A stretch of DNA of 64,000 bases from Prochlorococcus marinus XMU1406 (GTDB taxonomy: Bacteria; Cyanobacteriota; Cyanobacteriia; PCC-6307; Cyanobiaceae). Under the pieces are notes generated by a model. It did not search any database. It was not told the DNA's origin and worked only from the letters and a program-made list of their open reading frames with translations. The DNA is taken from contig NZ_JAAORG010000003.1 of the NCBI RefSeq assembly GCF_017696055.1, positions 124,001 through 188,000 on the forward strand, given 5' to 3'. Below are positions 9,857 through 18,174 of the stretch, one piece after another; position 1 is the stretch's first letter, and every line of letters begins with the position of its first letter. The translations under genes and the position numbers were made by a program.

Positions 9857-10687
9857 TTGGAACCCTGGGTACATGAAATTCTAGCTTGTCCTGTAACTAA
9901 AAATAAAGAGAATAAATCTTATTTTTCAGTTTTAAATGGCGTAATAGATGCTAGAGTTTTGATGAAGAATACAATTGGCTATTCAACTTGGAAGTATGGT
10001 CAAAATATCTATGAAGACGATGTAAATAACGAAGACCTTAAAAATGAACACTATCTCACTGAAATAAGAAATGATAGAGTGATCTATGAGAAATTTAAAT
10101 TATCAGGCCGCATTCTTGATGTAGGAGGAGGTATTGGTACACTTAGAGAGTTTTTAGATGAAACCGACGAATATATTTCAACAGATCCTTTTATTAACAT
10201 AAAAGATATTCAGCCTAAGGCAAAATTAGAATCCTATAAATGTCTCTCCAAAAATTTAAACTTAATATATGCAAATGCAGAGTTTCAACCATTCATTTCT
10301 AATTCATTTGATTGGCTACATTTAAGATCGATGCTTGATCATGTACATTCTCCAGACTTAGCATTAATGGAAGCATGGAGACTTTTAAAGCCAGGAGGAC
10401 ATTTGCTAATTGGGATATCCATTGAAGGGAGTAAAGAAGGCAATAACAAAATTATAAGTGAAGTGATTCATGAGTCTAAGCAAATAATAAAAGTACTTCT
10501 AAATCTAGTTGGTATAAATAAATGGAAGAAGGATGTGCACGTATTTCACCCTACTTTTAAAGGGTTAATGAAAATTATCAAAGACAATGGTTTTATTGTT
10601 GAAGAAGAATATGCCCAGCCTTGCTGGGGGGGTAGAGTTTGGTATATCTCTGCAAGGAAAGGATCCAGAATACCAGGTAACTTTTAA
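9857..10687 (+). CDS. SAM-dependent methyltransferase with Trm112-like N-terminus
   Basis: A 276-residue class I methyltransferase. RILDVGGGIGTL (about residues 83-94) is the SAM-binding loop, SFDWLHLRSMLDHV the motif-IV region and LLKPGGHLLIGIS the motif after helix D, as in Methyltransf_11 proteins. The first residues, HEILACPVTKNKEN, resemble the Trm112-like ILACPxxK strand that often precedes such methyltransferases, but only one Cys of the usual zinc set is visible. The TTG start at 9857 keeps this segment; the first in-frame ATG (near 9961) would remove it. Probably modifies a sugar or lipid-linked intermediate. Confidence 0.78.
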   Translation: MEPWVHEILACPVTKNKENKSYFSVLNGVIDARVLMKNTIGYSTWKYGQNIYEDDVNNEDLKNEHYLTEIRNDRVIYEKFKLSGRILDVGGGIGTLREFLDETDEYISTDPFINIKDIQPKAKLESYKCLSKNLNLIYANAEFQPFISNSFDWLHLRSMLDHVHSPDLALMEAWRLLKPGGHLLIGISIEGSKEGNNKIISEVIHESKQIIKVLLNLVGINKWKKDVHVFHPTFKGLMKIIKDNGFIVEEEYAQPCWGGRVWYISARKGSRIPGNF

Positions 10688-10780
10688 TTTAGCTTTTATT
10701 TGTGCACATTATTTATCTATTTGAATACACCCTTTTACTCATAGTAATCAGTAAAATAGAAGACTTAGGATTATTTGAAA

Positions 10781-11509
10781 ATGAGTAAAAATAAAATTCC
10801 TCTTCAAATTATTGCGATAAGTGATCTTAGACTAAAGAAAACTTTAACGTCTATTAACAGGACATTAAAAGCTCTTAATGCATCTTCTGCAATGCTTTTA
10901 ACCTCAAAAGTAGATAGCTTTGATTTCTCTTGTAAAGAGTATAGTCAAATTCAGTTAGTAAAGATTAAACCTATTAATAGTCATGATGATTACAATTATT
11001 TTGTAATATATGAACTTTATAAATATATTAAAGAAGACAAGTGCTTAATAGTGCAGTGGGACGGTTCGGTAATGTGTAAATGGATGTGGAGTGACTCTTT
11101 CCTTTTGTATGATTATATTGGTGCACCATTTATACAAGTAAAAAAAGATCCTTCCTATTGTTTAGACAAGTATGGAGTATTTCAAAATGTAGGAAATGGG
11201 GGATTTAGTCTTCGATCAAAAAGGTTATTAGAAGCGCCCACAAGATTAGGACTAAAGGATGATAAAGATTTTACAAATGCGCACGAAGACGGTTTTTTTT
11301 CTGTTTTACATAGAGAGACACTTGAAGCTCAAGGATATCAATGGTCACCAGTTAATGTGGCTAGAAGATTTTCGCAGGAAAAGCCTAGAAACTTCCTTGA
11401 TTTTCTAAGGCCCTCCTTTGGATTTCACGGAAAAATTTATTCAATACCTGCTAAGTTTTGGTTTTTTGCTTCAACAATTCTAGATTTTTTTTCTAGTAAG
11501 TTTAATTAA
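10781..11509 (+). CDS. DUF5672-family protein, probable glycan-related enzyme
   Basis: A 242-residue protein of the DUF5672 type, common in polysaccharide clusters. Visible motifs are LIVQWDGSVM, DYIGAPFI, NVGNGGFSLRSKRLL, a HEDGFFS acidic segment, and FGFHG near the C-terminus. WDG and the NGGFSLR block suggest a nucleotide-sugar transferase fold, but the activity is not established by sequence. I take the ATG at 10781 rather than a TTG two codons upstream. It lies 93 nt after the methyltransferase gene on the same strand. Confidence 0.75.
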   Translation: MSKNKIPLQIIAISDLRLKKTLTSINRTLKALNASSAMLLTSKVDSFDFSCKEYSQIQLVKIKPINSHDDYNYFVIYELYKYIKEDKCLIVQWDGSVMCKWMWSDSFLLYDYIGAPFIQVKKDPSYCLDKYGVFQNVGNGGFSLRSKRLLEAPTRLGLKDDKDFTNAHEDGFFSVLHRETLEAQGYQWSPVNVARRFSQEKPRNFLDFLRPSFGFHGKIYSIPAKFWFFASTILDFFSSKFN

Positions 11510-11607
11510 TTCTAATATTTCCTTGATTTTATTTATACACTAAAATACATGGCATATTCTTATGTATTATGGTTCAAACTAATAGGTATAACGACTGAAA
11601 TATCTGA

Positions 11608-11680
11608 TGGAGCCAAGCGGACTCGAACCGCTGACCCCCTGCATGCCATGCAGGTGCTCTACCAGCTGAGCTATGGCCCC
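11608..11680 (-). tRNA. tRNA-Ala (anticodon GGC)
   Basis: 73 nt without encoded CCA. Acceptor stem GGGGCCA pairs with TGGCTCC (one G-T), followed by discriminator A. The D arm contains AGCTCAGCTGGTAGAGC. The anticodon stem CCTGC/GCAGG encloses loop ATGGCAT, giving anticodon GGC, which reads GCC/GCU codons. The T arm GGTTCGAGTCC is intact. A weak -10 like TATAAC lies about 17 nt upstream (11697-11702 on the plus strand). It stands alone in the middle of the polysaccharide island. Confidence 0.97.
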
Positions 11681-11683
11681 AAA

Positions 11684-12327
11684 TCGTAAAACGTCAGTTA
11701 TATCAATCTATTTAAAGATTTATTTAGTAACTTCCGTAATTCCTATAGTACTTTATAGAGTTTGATTCTTGAAATCTGCACCTTAAAAATGTACCTAGAG
11801 ATTTACAAGTTGTAGCATGCTTTCTGGTTCTGTTTTAAAGAAATTCCGCATTTACTTTAAAAATCAGATCAGTCATAAGGAAAGAATCCAAAGAAAAATC
11901 AATCACTAAAGTAACCCCCGATACTCAGAAAATCAAGGTAGGACTGATGCAAATATGAACCTACCTTTGAATGCTAAAAATATAATTAAATGTATAACTG
12001 CTATAAAACAATTCAATAATTTAATGAACCAACAAGAATTATTTCTAAAAAATATTTTGAGGTATCATTCTCTCTGAAACTTTATTATTTAATAATGGAT
12101 ACAAAGGTCAAATTGATTGCAAAAATATTTCCTACCTTTAAATTATTTTATGACCTAATAATTCGTTGGCACTTTTAAAATAATTACAAAACTTATTAGC
12201 CTTTAAATTCTTTAAAAACAAATTTTTAATTATCAACAAAATCTAATAATTATTAATTTTGTTTTAATGTGCTTTAGAAGTTTAGTACTGTGGTTAATAG
12301 CAAAATAAAAGCCCTAAACATTTACGA
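11684..12327. other. Long gap between tRNA-Ala and island methyltransferase
   Basis: About 640 nt with no gene I can support. It includes the upstream region of tRNA-Ala, an inverted repeat at 11935-11967, and a 40-codon reading frame at 11955-12077 (starting MNLPLNAKNI) with no sign of selection and no visible promoter. The first half is less A/T-biased than typical spacers here. The stretch could be decayed coding sequence left by exchange next to the tRNA. I saw no copy of the tRNA 3-prime end that would mark an attachment site. Confidence 0.4.
11935..11967. repeat. Inverted repeat (8-bp arms)
   Basis: AAGGTAGG at 11935-11942 and CCTACCTT at 11960-11967 are perfect complements around a 17-nt loop. 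Neither side is followed by a T-run, so it is not a standard terminator. It could be a binding site or a small structured RNA element. It lies in the gap downstream of no gene on the plus strand and upstream of tRNA-Ala on the minus strand. Confidence 0.45.
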
Positions 12328-13095
12328 ATGGGAAATTATCTAAAAATTCTCTCAATGGGGGGGGCAATCTCTAAAAGAAAAAAAAGATCAAAATTTGCGA
12401 AAATATTTCTTAGAGGTGTCTCACCTCAATTTGAATTTGATTCTCTTTATCTAGTAAAAATTATTAATTTATTTATTAAAAATAATAATAATTCAAGTTA
12501 TTTAAATAAAAAACCAAAAGCCATTAATATTTATGATATTGGATGTGGACCATGTAATTATTTTTTTTCTAATACATACAAAGGTGTTAAATTAAACTAT
12601 ACAGGTATTGATATAAATTACACTTTTAAAGATCATATAGAGAAACTTGGAGGTTCAATTATTAAAGCAAATCTTGAGAATAAACTCTCAATGATCGAAT
12701 CAAATTCAGCGAATATTATCATATGCTCTCACGTTATTGAACATATTAAAAATACAGAAAGTTTCATTTCAGAGATGTATAGAATATTAAGTCCTGAGGG
12801 CTTAATATTTATTAGAACTCCTGATATTGAAAAAGTTAAATTTGAATTTTATGATGACTATACACATGTGAGGCCTTATACTCCCAATTCATTAAAAAAT
12901 TGTTTATTAAGTAATAATTTTGAAGTAATTTATTCCAAATCAATAACACCATTAAAAAGTGTTTCTGAAATTATAATAAAAAATTTACCTATTAAAATAG
13001 AACGAATATTACTATATTTTTTGGGTTTTTTATCATTATTTATATTTAGAAAAAGAAGAGAAGTTGAATTACTAGCAACTAAAAATTTTGAGTAA
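12328..13095 (+). CDS. SAM-dependent methyltransferase (Methyltransf_11 type)
   Basis: A 255-residue class I methyltransferase. NIYDIGCGPCNYF (about residues 68-80) is the SAM-binding loop, YTGIDINY the acidic end of strand 2, and IIICSHVIEHIKN with MYRILSPEGLIFIRTP the core of the Methyltransf_11 fold. A hydrophobic segment near residue 225-240 (LLYFLGFLSLFIF) suggests membrane association. Met1 at 12328 and Met10 at 12355 are both possible starts; an eight-G tract directly follows Met10, so tract length could switch the upstream start on or off. Probably modifies a surface sugar. Confidence 0.8.
   Translation: MGNYLKILSMGGAISKRKKRSKFAKIFLRGVSPQFEFDSLYLVKIINLFIKNNNNSSYLNKKPKAINIYDIGCGPCNYFFSNTYKGVKLNYTGIDINYTFKDHIEKLGGSIIKANLENKLSMIESNSANIIICSHVIEHIKNTESFISEMYRILSPEGLIFIRTPDIEKVKFEFYDDYTHVRPYTPNSLKNCLLSNNFEVIYSKSITPLKSVSEIIIKNLPIKIERILLYFLGFLSLFIFRKRREVELLATKNFE
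12357..12364 (+). repeat. Eight-G homopolymer at the start of a methyltransferase gene
   Basis: The run GGGGGGGG spans 12357-12364, beginning with the last base of the Met10 codon of the methyltransferase at 12328. In a sequence this poor in G+C such runs are rare. Length change by slipped-strand pairing would shift the frame if translation starts at 12328 or at 12355. Confidence 0.7.
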
Positions 13096-13149
13096 TTGAT
13101 CTCATTTCAATTTATAAAAAAGAAAAATAAAAAAAATTTAAAGTAAATA

Positions 13150-14313
13150 TTAATACTGCCATTCATTTATATATTGACATATTTCCATAGCTTGATTAAT
13201 AGAAACCTTGTGATGTATTGGTAAAACCAAATACTTATCCTCTAAATAATCCATATTAGGTAAATCTTTTTTTCTACTCCCAAATACAGAATAACGATCA
13301 TTTCTATAATGAACCTGTGCAGTCTCCACTCCTTTTTCCCTTAGTTTATTCATGAGATCAATTCTTCCATTTTCTACAATTATTGTGCATAACCATGGAC
13401 ATATTGAAGTTCCATTTTTATCAGGTGTATTAATTAAATTTATTTGCTTATTAGAGATATTTTCTAAATAAATTTCAAAAATACTTTTTCTATGATTAAC
13501 AAGTTTTTCAAAATATTTCAAAGAAGATATCCCAAGGCATGCTGCAATATCTGTCATCTGGTATTTATAACCTATCTCAAAAACATCATTTTCCCATATA
13601 CCTTTTTGTTTCTCGCTTCTATCTATACCGAACCAGCGCAATCTTTTTGCTAGAGGTAAATCCCCATAATTTTTCAAAACAAGCATTCCTCCATCAGAAG
13701 TACTAATTGTTTTAATGGCTTGAAATGAAAAAACGGTAAAATCACAATATTCTGAAATGGGTCTGCCTTTGTATAAAGTTCCAATCGATTGAGCGCAATC
13801 TCCTATTAATTTAAGTTGATATTTTTCGCAAATTTTATTCAATTTTTCATAATCTGCAGGTACTCCACCGTAATCGACAGCTACAATAGCTTTAGTTTTC
13901 TCTGTAATTCTATGCTCAATATCATCAACATTTATATTCATTGTTAGTGGATTTATGTCTGCAAAAACAGGTTTTGCTTTGATGTAGAGAAGAGGCAAAT
14001 TAGTTGCAGTACATGTAAAAACTGGAGTTATAACTTCATCTCCTTCTTTGATTCCAGACAAAATATAAGCCAAATGCAAGCCATCAGTACCACTTCCAAC
14101 TGCAACAGGAAAATTATTTGGTACAATTTTTTTCTGAAACTGTTTTTCGAATAAATCAACTTTGGGTCCCTGGCCAATCCACCTTGAATTAAGTGAATCC
14201 TCAACTTCCTTAAATGCTTCGGGAGCAACAAATGGATAAAATAAAGGTATTCCTTCTTCCGGATTAAGTATTGGGAATTCATTCATTGGTTGATTTTTTG
14301 CTTCAAAACCCAT
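13150..14313 (-). CDS. DegT/DnrJ/EryC1/StrS-family sugar aminotransferase
   Basis: A 387-residue PLP enzyme of the family that aminates keto-sugars on nucleotide carriers. Motifs: VAVGSGTDGLHLAY (PLP phosphate region, about residue 71), DEVITPVFTCTATN, LIGDCAQSIGTLYKG with the PLP-contacting Asp and Gln, and FSFQAIKTISTSDGG, whose Lys is the Schiff-base residue. Normal length. Possible substrates made by this island are dTDP-4-keto-6-deoxyglucose (RfbA/RfbB) and GDP-4-keto-6-deoxymannose (Gmd); the sequence does not choose between them. It lies on the strand opposite to both neighbours as a single unit. Confidence 0.88.
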   Translation of the reverse strand: MGFEAKNQPMNEFPILNPEEGIPLFYPFVAPEAFKEVEDSLNSRWIGQGPKVDLFEKQFQKKIVPNNFPVAVGSGTDGLHLAYILSGIKEGDEVITPVFTCTATNLPLLYIKAKPVFADINPLTMNINVDDIEHRITEKTKAIVAVDYGGVPADYEKLNKICEKYQLKLIGDCAQSIGTLYKGRPISEYCDFTVFSFQAIKTISTSDGGMLVLKNYGDLPLAKRLRWFGIDRSEKQKGIWENDVFEIGYKYQMTDIAACLGISSLKYFEKLVNHRKSIFEIYLENISNKQINLINTPDKNGTSICPWLCTIIVENGRIDLMNKLREKGVETAQVHYRNDRYSVFGSRKKDLPNMDYLEDKYLVLPIHHKVSINQAMEICQYINEWQY

Positions 14314-14547
14314 TTCTCTTATTTTTATTTAAAATTTAATTAAGTATTACCTTTAAAATATTATACAAACTAACATAATATTAAAAGATAATTAAGCCAA
14401 AGTAAAAAGATAATTATTTAAAAAACTTTCTACTTATCTTTGTATTTTTATTTACTTAAAGAAATTATTAATAATTAATTCAGATTTTAAAAGAATAATT
14501 TTCATATCAATTACAATCACATCAATCCAGATTATTCAAATACTTAT

Positions 14548-15564
14548 ATGAATCTAATAAATAAGTCAGAAAAGATATTTGTTGCTGGACATAATGGAAT
14601 GGCAGGTAAAGCAATTTGTAGGGCTTTAATTAAAAAGGGGTATGGGCAAAAAGAATTAAATGGCGAATTAATTACTGAGACTCGGAAATCTCTAAATTTA
14701 TTGGATCAACTAGAAGTCTCTTCATGGTTTGAACAAAAAAAACCAACTATAGTAATTCTTGCTGCAGCAAAAGTGGGTGGGATAGGAGCAAATAATAATT
14801 ATCCTGCTGATTTTCTACTTGAAAATATTAAAATTCAAACAAATGTTATTGAATCAGCTTTTAAAACAGGAGTTAAAAGACTTTTATTTCTTGGTAGCAG
14901 CTGCATCTATCCAAAATTTTGCAATCAACCTATTTCAGAGGAAGAACTTTTATCGGGTACACTTGAACCAACTAATGATTCATATGCCATAGCAAAGATT
15001 GCAGGCATAAAACTCTGTGAGGGATTAAGAGAACAATATGGTTTCGATACTATAACTTTAATGCCTACAAATCTATACGGTCCTGGAGATAATTATAGTT
15101 TTAATAGTAGCCATGTTTTTGCAGCGCTAATAAGACGTTTCTATGAAGCCAAAATAAAAAACGAAAAAACTGTAAATTGTTGGGGTACAGGCTCACCAAT
15201 GAGAGAATTTCTTCATGTAGATGATTTAGGCGAAGCAGTATTATTTGCTCTAGAGAAATGGGATCCAGATCATTTTAACTCGCCTAAAAAAGAAAACGGT
15301 GACAAACTATATTATTTAAATGTTGGCACAGGTAAAGATATTTCAATCAAAGATCTTGCCGAGAGTATTTCATCAAAATTTGGATTTAATGGGGAAATTT
15401 ATTGGGAAAAGAATAAACCTGATGGTACTCCAAGAAAATTACTAAATGTTGAAAAGATGAAAAAAATAGGGTGGGAATCAAAAATTGAATTAGAAGATGG
15501 AATCAAAAAAACCTGCAAAATATTTTCTGATAACTATACCAATGGTTCCTTGAAGCTAGATTAG
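14548..15564 (+). CDS. fcl: GDP-L-fucose synthase
   Basis: WcaG/Fcl epimerises and reduces GDP-4-keto-6-deoxymannose to GDP-L-fucose with NADPH. The 338 residues show the glycine motif VAGHNGMAGKAI (about residues 12-23), AAAKVGGIGANN, catalytic Ser in LGSSCIYP, and DSYAIAKIAG with the Tyr and Lys of YxxxK. PTNLYGPGDNYSFNSSHV is family-specific. Gmd, the preceding enzyme, is encoded at the start of the window about 14 kb away on the same strand. Two GT11-like genes at 4683 and 17398 could use the product. Confidence 0.94.
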   Translation: MNLINKSEKIFVAGHNGMAGKAICRALIKKGYGQKELNGELITETRKSLNLLDQLEVSSWFEQKKPTIVILAAAKVGGIGANNNYPADFLLENIKIQTNVIESAFKTGVKRLLFLGSSCIYPKFCNQPISEEELLSGTLEPTNDSYAIAKIAGIKLCEGLREQYGFDTITLMPTNLYGPGDNYSFNSSHVFAALIRRFYEAKIKNEKTVNCWGTGSPMREFLHVDDLGEAVLFALEKWDPDHFNSPKKENGDKLYYLNVGTGKDISIKDLAESISSKFGFNGEIYWEKNKPDGTPRKLLNVEKMKKIGWESKIELEDGIKKTCKIFSDNYTNGSLKLD

Positions 15565-15623
15565 TGTTATTATTTATTGGTTATTATGAAATTCAAATTA
15601 AATATTACTAATTTTATAGATAA

Positions 15624-17387
15624 ATGAAAAATATACTTTTTATTTTATCGAAATTAAAAAAACAAACGTTTATTAAACTTTTATATTTTCTATTTATTTT
15701 AATAATAACAGCCTTATTTGAGACCTTCAGCGTGAGTTCAATTTCTCCTCTCCTAAAAGATCTTTCAAGCAGCAATGCATTAAATACACAATCCTCATTA
15801 GAAATATATCTGGCAAATAACATATTAATCAACTTTGACTCAATAACCATAAAGCTCTTCATTTTCGTTTCAGCAGTAATTCTAGCTGGGGTAACAAGAT
15901 TACATAATTTATGGATAATGACGCGTGTATCAGCTCAGATTTGCCATGAAATTGCAATGAATTTATATAAAAAAAATATTTTCCAGAGTTATGAAAATCA
16001 TATTAAAAAGTCAAGTGATTATTTAATTAATGTATGTACAAGGGAAATGGAGAGAGTTAGGGAAAGTATTGATGGAATATTTAACATAACCACTTCGATA
16101 ACAATTTCAGCTTCTTTGTTATTTACTATTTATAAAATAAACGGGAGTATTATTTGGATAATAATGTTTATATTTTTAATAATATATTTAGTTTATTATT
16201 TTTTTTCTATAAGATTTACAAATAAATATGGCAAAATAATTACAAGATCGGGTACTAAACAAATAAATATTTTACAAGAAACTTCTTTTGGATTTCTTGA
16301 TATTATTTTATACGGATTAAAAAACAAATATATTGATAAATATAATAATAATGAAAAATTATTAAGGGAAACATATGGAAATATTAATTTCATAGGTCTT
16401 TCTCCAAAATTTATAGTAGAGCCAATTGTAATTGTTAGCTGTCTTTTAATATCTTTTATATTTGCAAAAAAATTAGATTCAGGATATGAAAATTTCTTAC
16501 CCTCACTTGGCGTATTTGCAATTGGCGGTCAAAAGTTATTACCTTCAATAAACCAATTTTTTGCATCATATGCTGCCATACAAGCAAATAATTCAGCTTT
16601 CAATTCAGTTATTGCAAATTATAAAAAAATATCTCAACCTAAAAATATTTCAGTATCTTCAAAGAATCAATTTGAGTTCAATAAGAATATACAAATAAAA
16701 AACTTAAGTTACTTTTATGGCAATCATAATGAAATTACCATAATTGATGATATTACATTTGAAATAAACAAAGGTGAGAAAATTGGAATTGTAGGCAATA
16801 CAGGTTGCGGTAAATCAACACTAATTAAAATCATGATGGGCATATTAAATCCATCAGGAGGAGAAATCTATATTGATAATAAATTACTATTTCCTTATGA
16901 TAAATCTGAGATTGATATCGAAGAATGGTATAGAAAAATAGCTCATGTCCCACAAGATATTTTTCTAATGGATGCAAGTATTATGGAAAATATTACTTTT
17001 AAGAATGATCTAAGAATAGAAGATTTAAAAAAGCTTAGAAAAATCATAAAGGTAGTTAATTTAGAAAATTTTATAAACGAATTAAACGATGGAATATATA
17101 CAAAAGTTGGGGAAAGAGGTATCAGATTAAGCGGAGGTCAGAAACAAAGAATTGGTATAGCTCGTGCCTTATTTAAAACCAAAAGTATTATTTTCTTGGA
17201 TGAGGCAACAAGTGCTCTAGATACAAAAACAGAAAAAAAAATTATAAAAAATATTGAAGAAAACTATCCTGACTTAACAATTCTATCTATTGCGCATAGA
17301 TTAACTACACTTAATAATTATGATCAAATATTTGAATTGAGATCAGGGAAAATTGAAAAATTTAATCTTAGAAAGAATTTAGATTAA
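15624..17387 (+). CDS. ABC exporter, fused permease and ATPase (glycan/lipid flippase type)
   Basis: A 587-residue half-transporter. About six membrane segments occupy residues 15-320, and the nucleotide-binding domain follows. Walker A GNTGCGKST is near residue 391, the signature LSGGQKQRIGIARAL near 501, and Walker B IIFLDEATSALD near 520, followed by the His switch in IAHRLTT. It is of the MsbA/PglK type, so a homodimer would flip a lipid-linked oligosaccharide or lipid. It is 59 nt after fcl and 10 nt before a GT11-like gene on the same strand, which supports a role in exporting the fucose-containing glycan. Substrate is inferred from context only. Confidence 0.88.
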   Translation: MKNILFILSKLKKQTFIKLLYFLFILIITALFETFSVSSISPLLKDLSSSNALNTQSSLEIYLANNILINFDSITIKLFIFVSAVILAGVTRLHNLWIMTRVSAQICHEIAMNLYKKNIFQSYENHIKKSSDYLINVCTREMERVRESIDGIFNITTSITISASLLFTIYKINGSIIWIIMFIFLIIYLVYYFFSIRFTNKYGKIITRSGTKQINILQETSFGFLDIILYGLKNKYIDKYNNNEKLLRETYGNINFIGLSPKFIVEPIVIVSCLLISFIFAKKLDSGYENFLPSLGVFAIGGQKLLPSINQFFASYAAIQANNSAFNSVIANYKKISQPKNISVSSKNQFEFNKNIQIKNLSYFYGNHNEITIIDDITFEINKGEKIGIVGNTGCGKSTLIKIMMGILNPSGGEIYIDNKLLFPYDKSEIDIEEWYRKIAHVPQDIFLMDASIMENITFKNDLRIEDLKKLRKIIKVVNLENFINELNDGIYTKVGERGIRLSGGQKQRIGIARALFKTKSIIFLDEATSALDTKTEKKIIKNIEENYPDLTILSIAHRLTTLNNYDQIFELRSGKIEKFNLRKNLD

Positions 17388-17397
17388 AAAATTTAAA

Positions 17398-18165
17398 ATG
17401 AATTTAAAAAATAAAAATCTTTCTATCAAATTAAATTATTTACCAGAGGTTTTCTTAATGGGAGGATTGGGAAACCAATTATGGATAATTTCATATGCTT
17501 ATCAATTAACTATAAATTATGAAAAAGTTTTAATTAATGAATCTTGGTATAAGAATTATTCCATATTTTTTTTTAGTAGAAAAAGAGTCAGAAGAAATGG
17601 ATATTGCCATATTTTCAAAAATCTTTCTCAAAATTTGAGTTTTTTTAATTCTCCATTTTCTCTTTTGAAATATAGATTTTTTAAGTCATTTAATTCTAAA
17701 TCCTTTAAAAAGAAATTTGATTACTTTCAAGATCATAAAAATATAAGTTTAGATTTTAAAAAAAAGATTTCTAAATTATTAATATCTTCTTTAAGTGAAA
17801 AACAGAAAAACAAAATAATCCTCCAATTTAAATCAATAAATAAAATGAAATCTATTCATTTCAGAATTGGCGACAAAGGTCTTCCAAAAGAATCTGAAAT
17901 AAAATATATTAAATCTCTACTAAAAAAAATAAATCAAAAAGACAAATTTTTATTATTTTCAGATTCCCAAAAAACTGCGATAGACTTTTTAGTAAGGTTT
18001 ATCAATAATCAACTAATCATAATTGATTGTGAAGATGAAGTATATGATCTAATAATATTAGCTCTATGTAATGAATGTATTATTCTAAGGGAAAGCACAT
18101 TTTCTTATTGGGCAAGAATATTATCGAACGAAATAAGAAAAGAGATTAACTTTTTAAGTAATTAA
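17398..18165 (+). CDS. Probable family 11 glycosyltransferase (fucosyltransferase-like)
   Basis: A 255-residue protein with the GT11 start motif MGGLGNQLWIIS (about residues 21-32), the donor-binding HFRIGD (HxRxxD form, about residue 157), and a C-terminal ESTFSYWARIL that matches the conserved Ser-rich motif. It is shorter than the roughly 290 residues common for GT11. It follows the ABC exporter by 10 nt and fcl by one gene, so GDP-fucose synthesis, transfer and export appear to be grouped. Confidence 0.72.
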   Translation: MNLKNKNLSIKLNYLPEVFLMGGLGNQLWIISYAYQLTINYEKVLINESWYKNYSIFFFSRKRVRRNGYCHIFKNLSQNLSFFNSPFSLLKYRFFKSFNSKSFKKKFDYFQDHKNISLDFKKKISKLLISSLSEKQKNKIILQFKSINKMKSIHFRIGDKGLPKESEIKYIKSLLKKINQKDKFLLFSDSQKTAIDFLVRFINNQLIIIDCEDEVYDLIILALCNECIILRESTFSYWARILSNEIRKEINFLSN

Positions 18166-18174
18166 ATATTTAAT

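Noticed and set aside
10626-10632. Seven-G run in the methyltransferase at 9857
   Set aside because: It is explained by Trp-Gly-Gly codons late in the gene in a conserved-looking block; less likely to be a switch than the G8 at 12357.
11955-12077. 40-codon frame in the gap after tRNA-Ala
   Set aside because: No promoter, no family and ordinary AT-rich composition; mentioned only in the gap entry.
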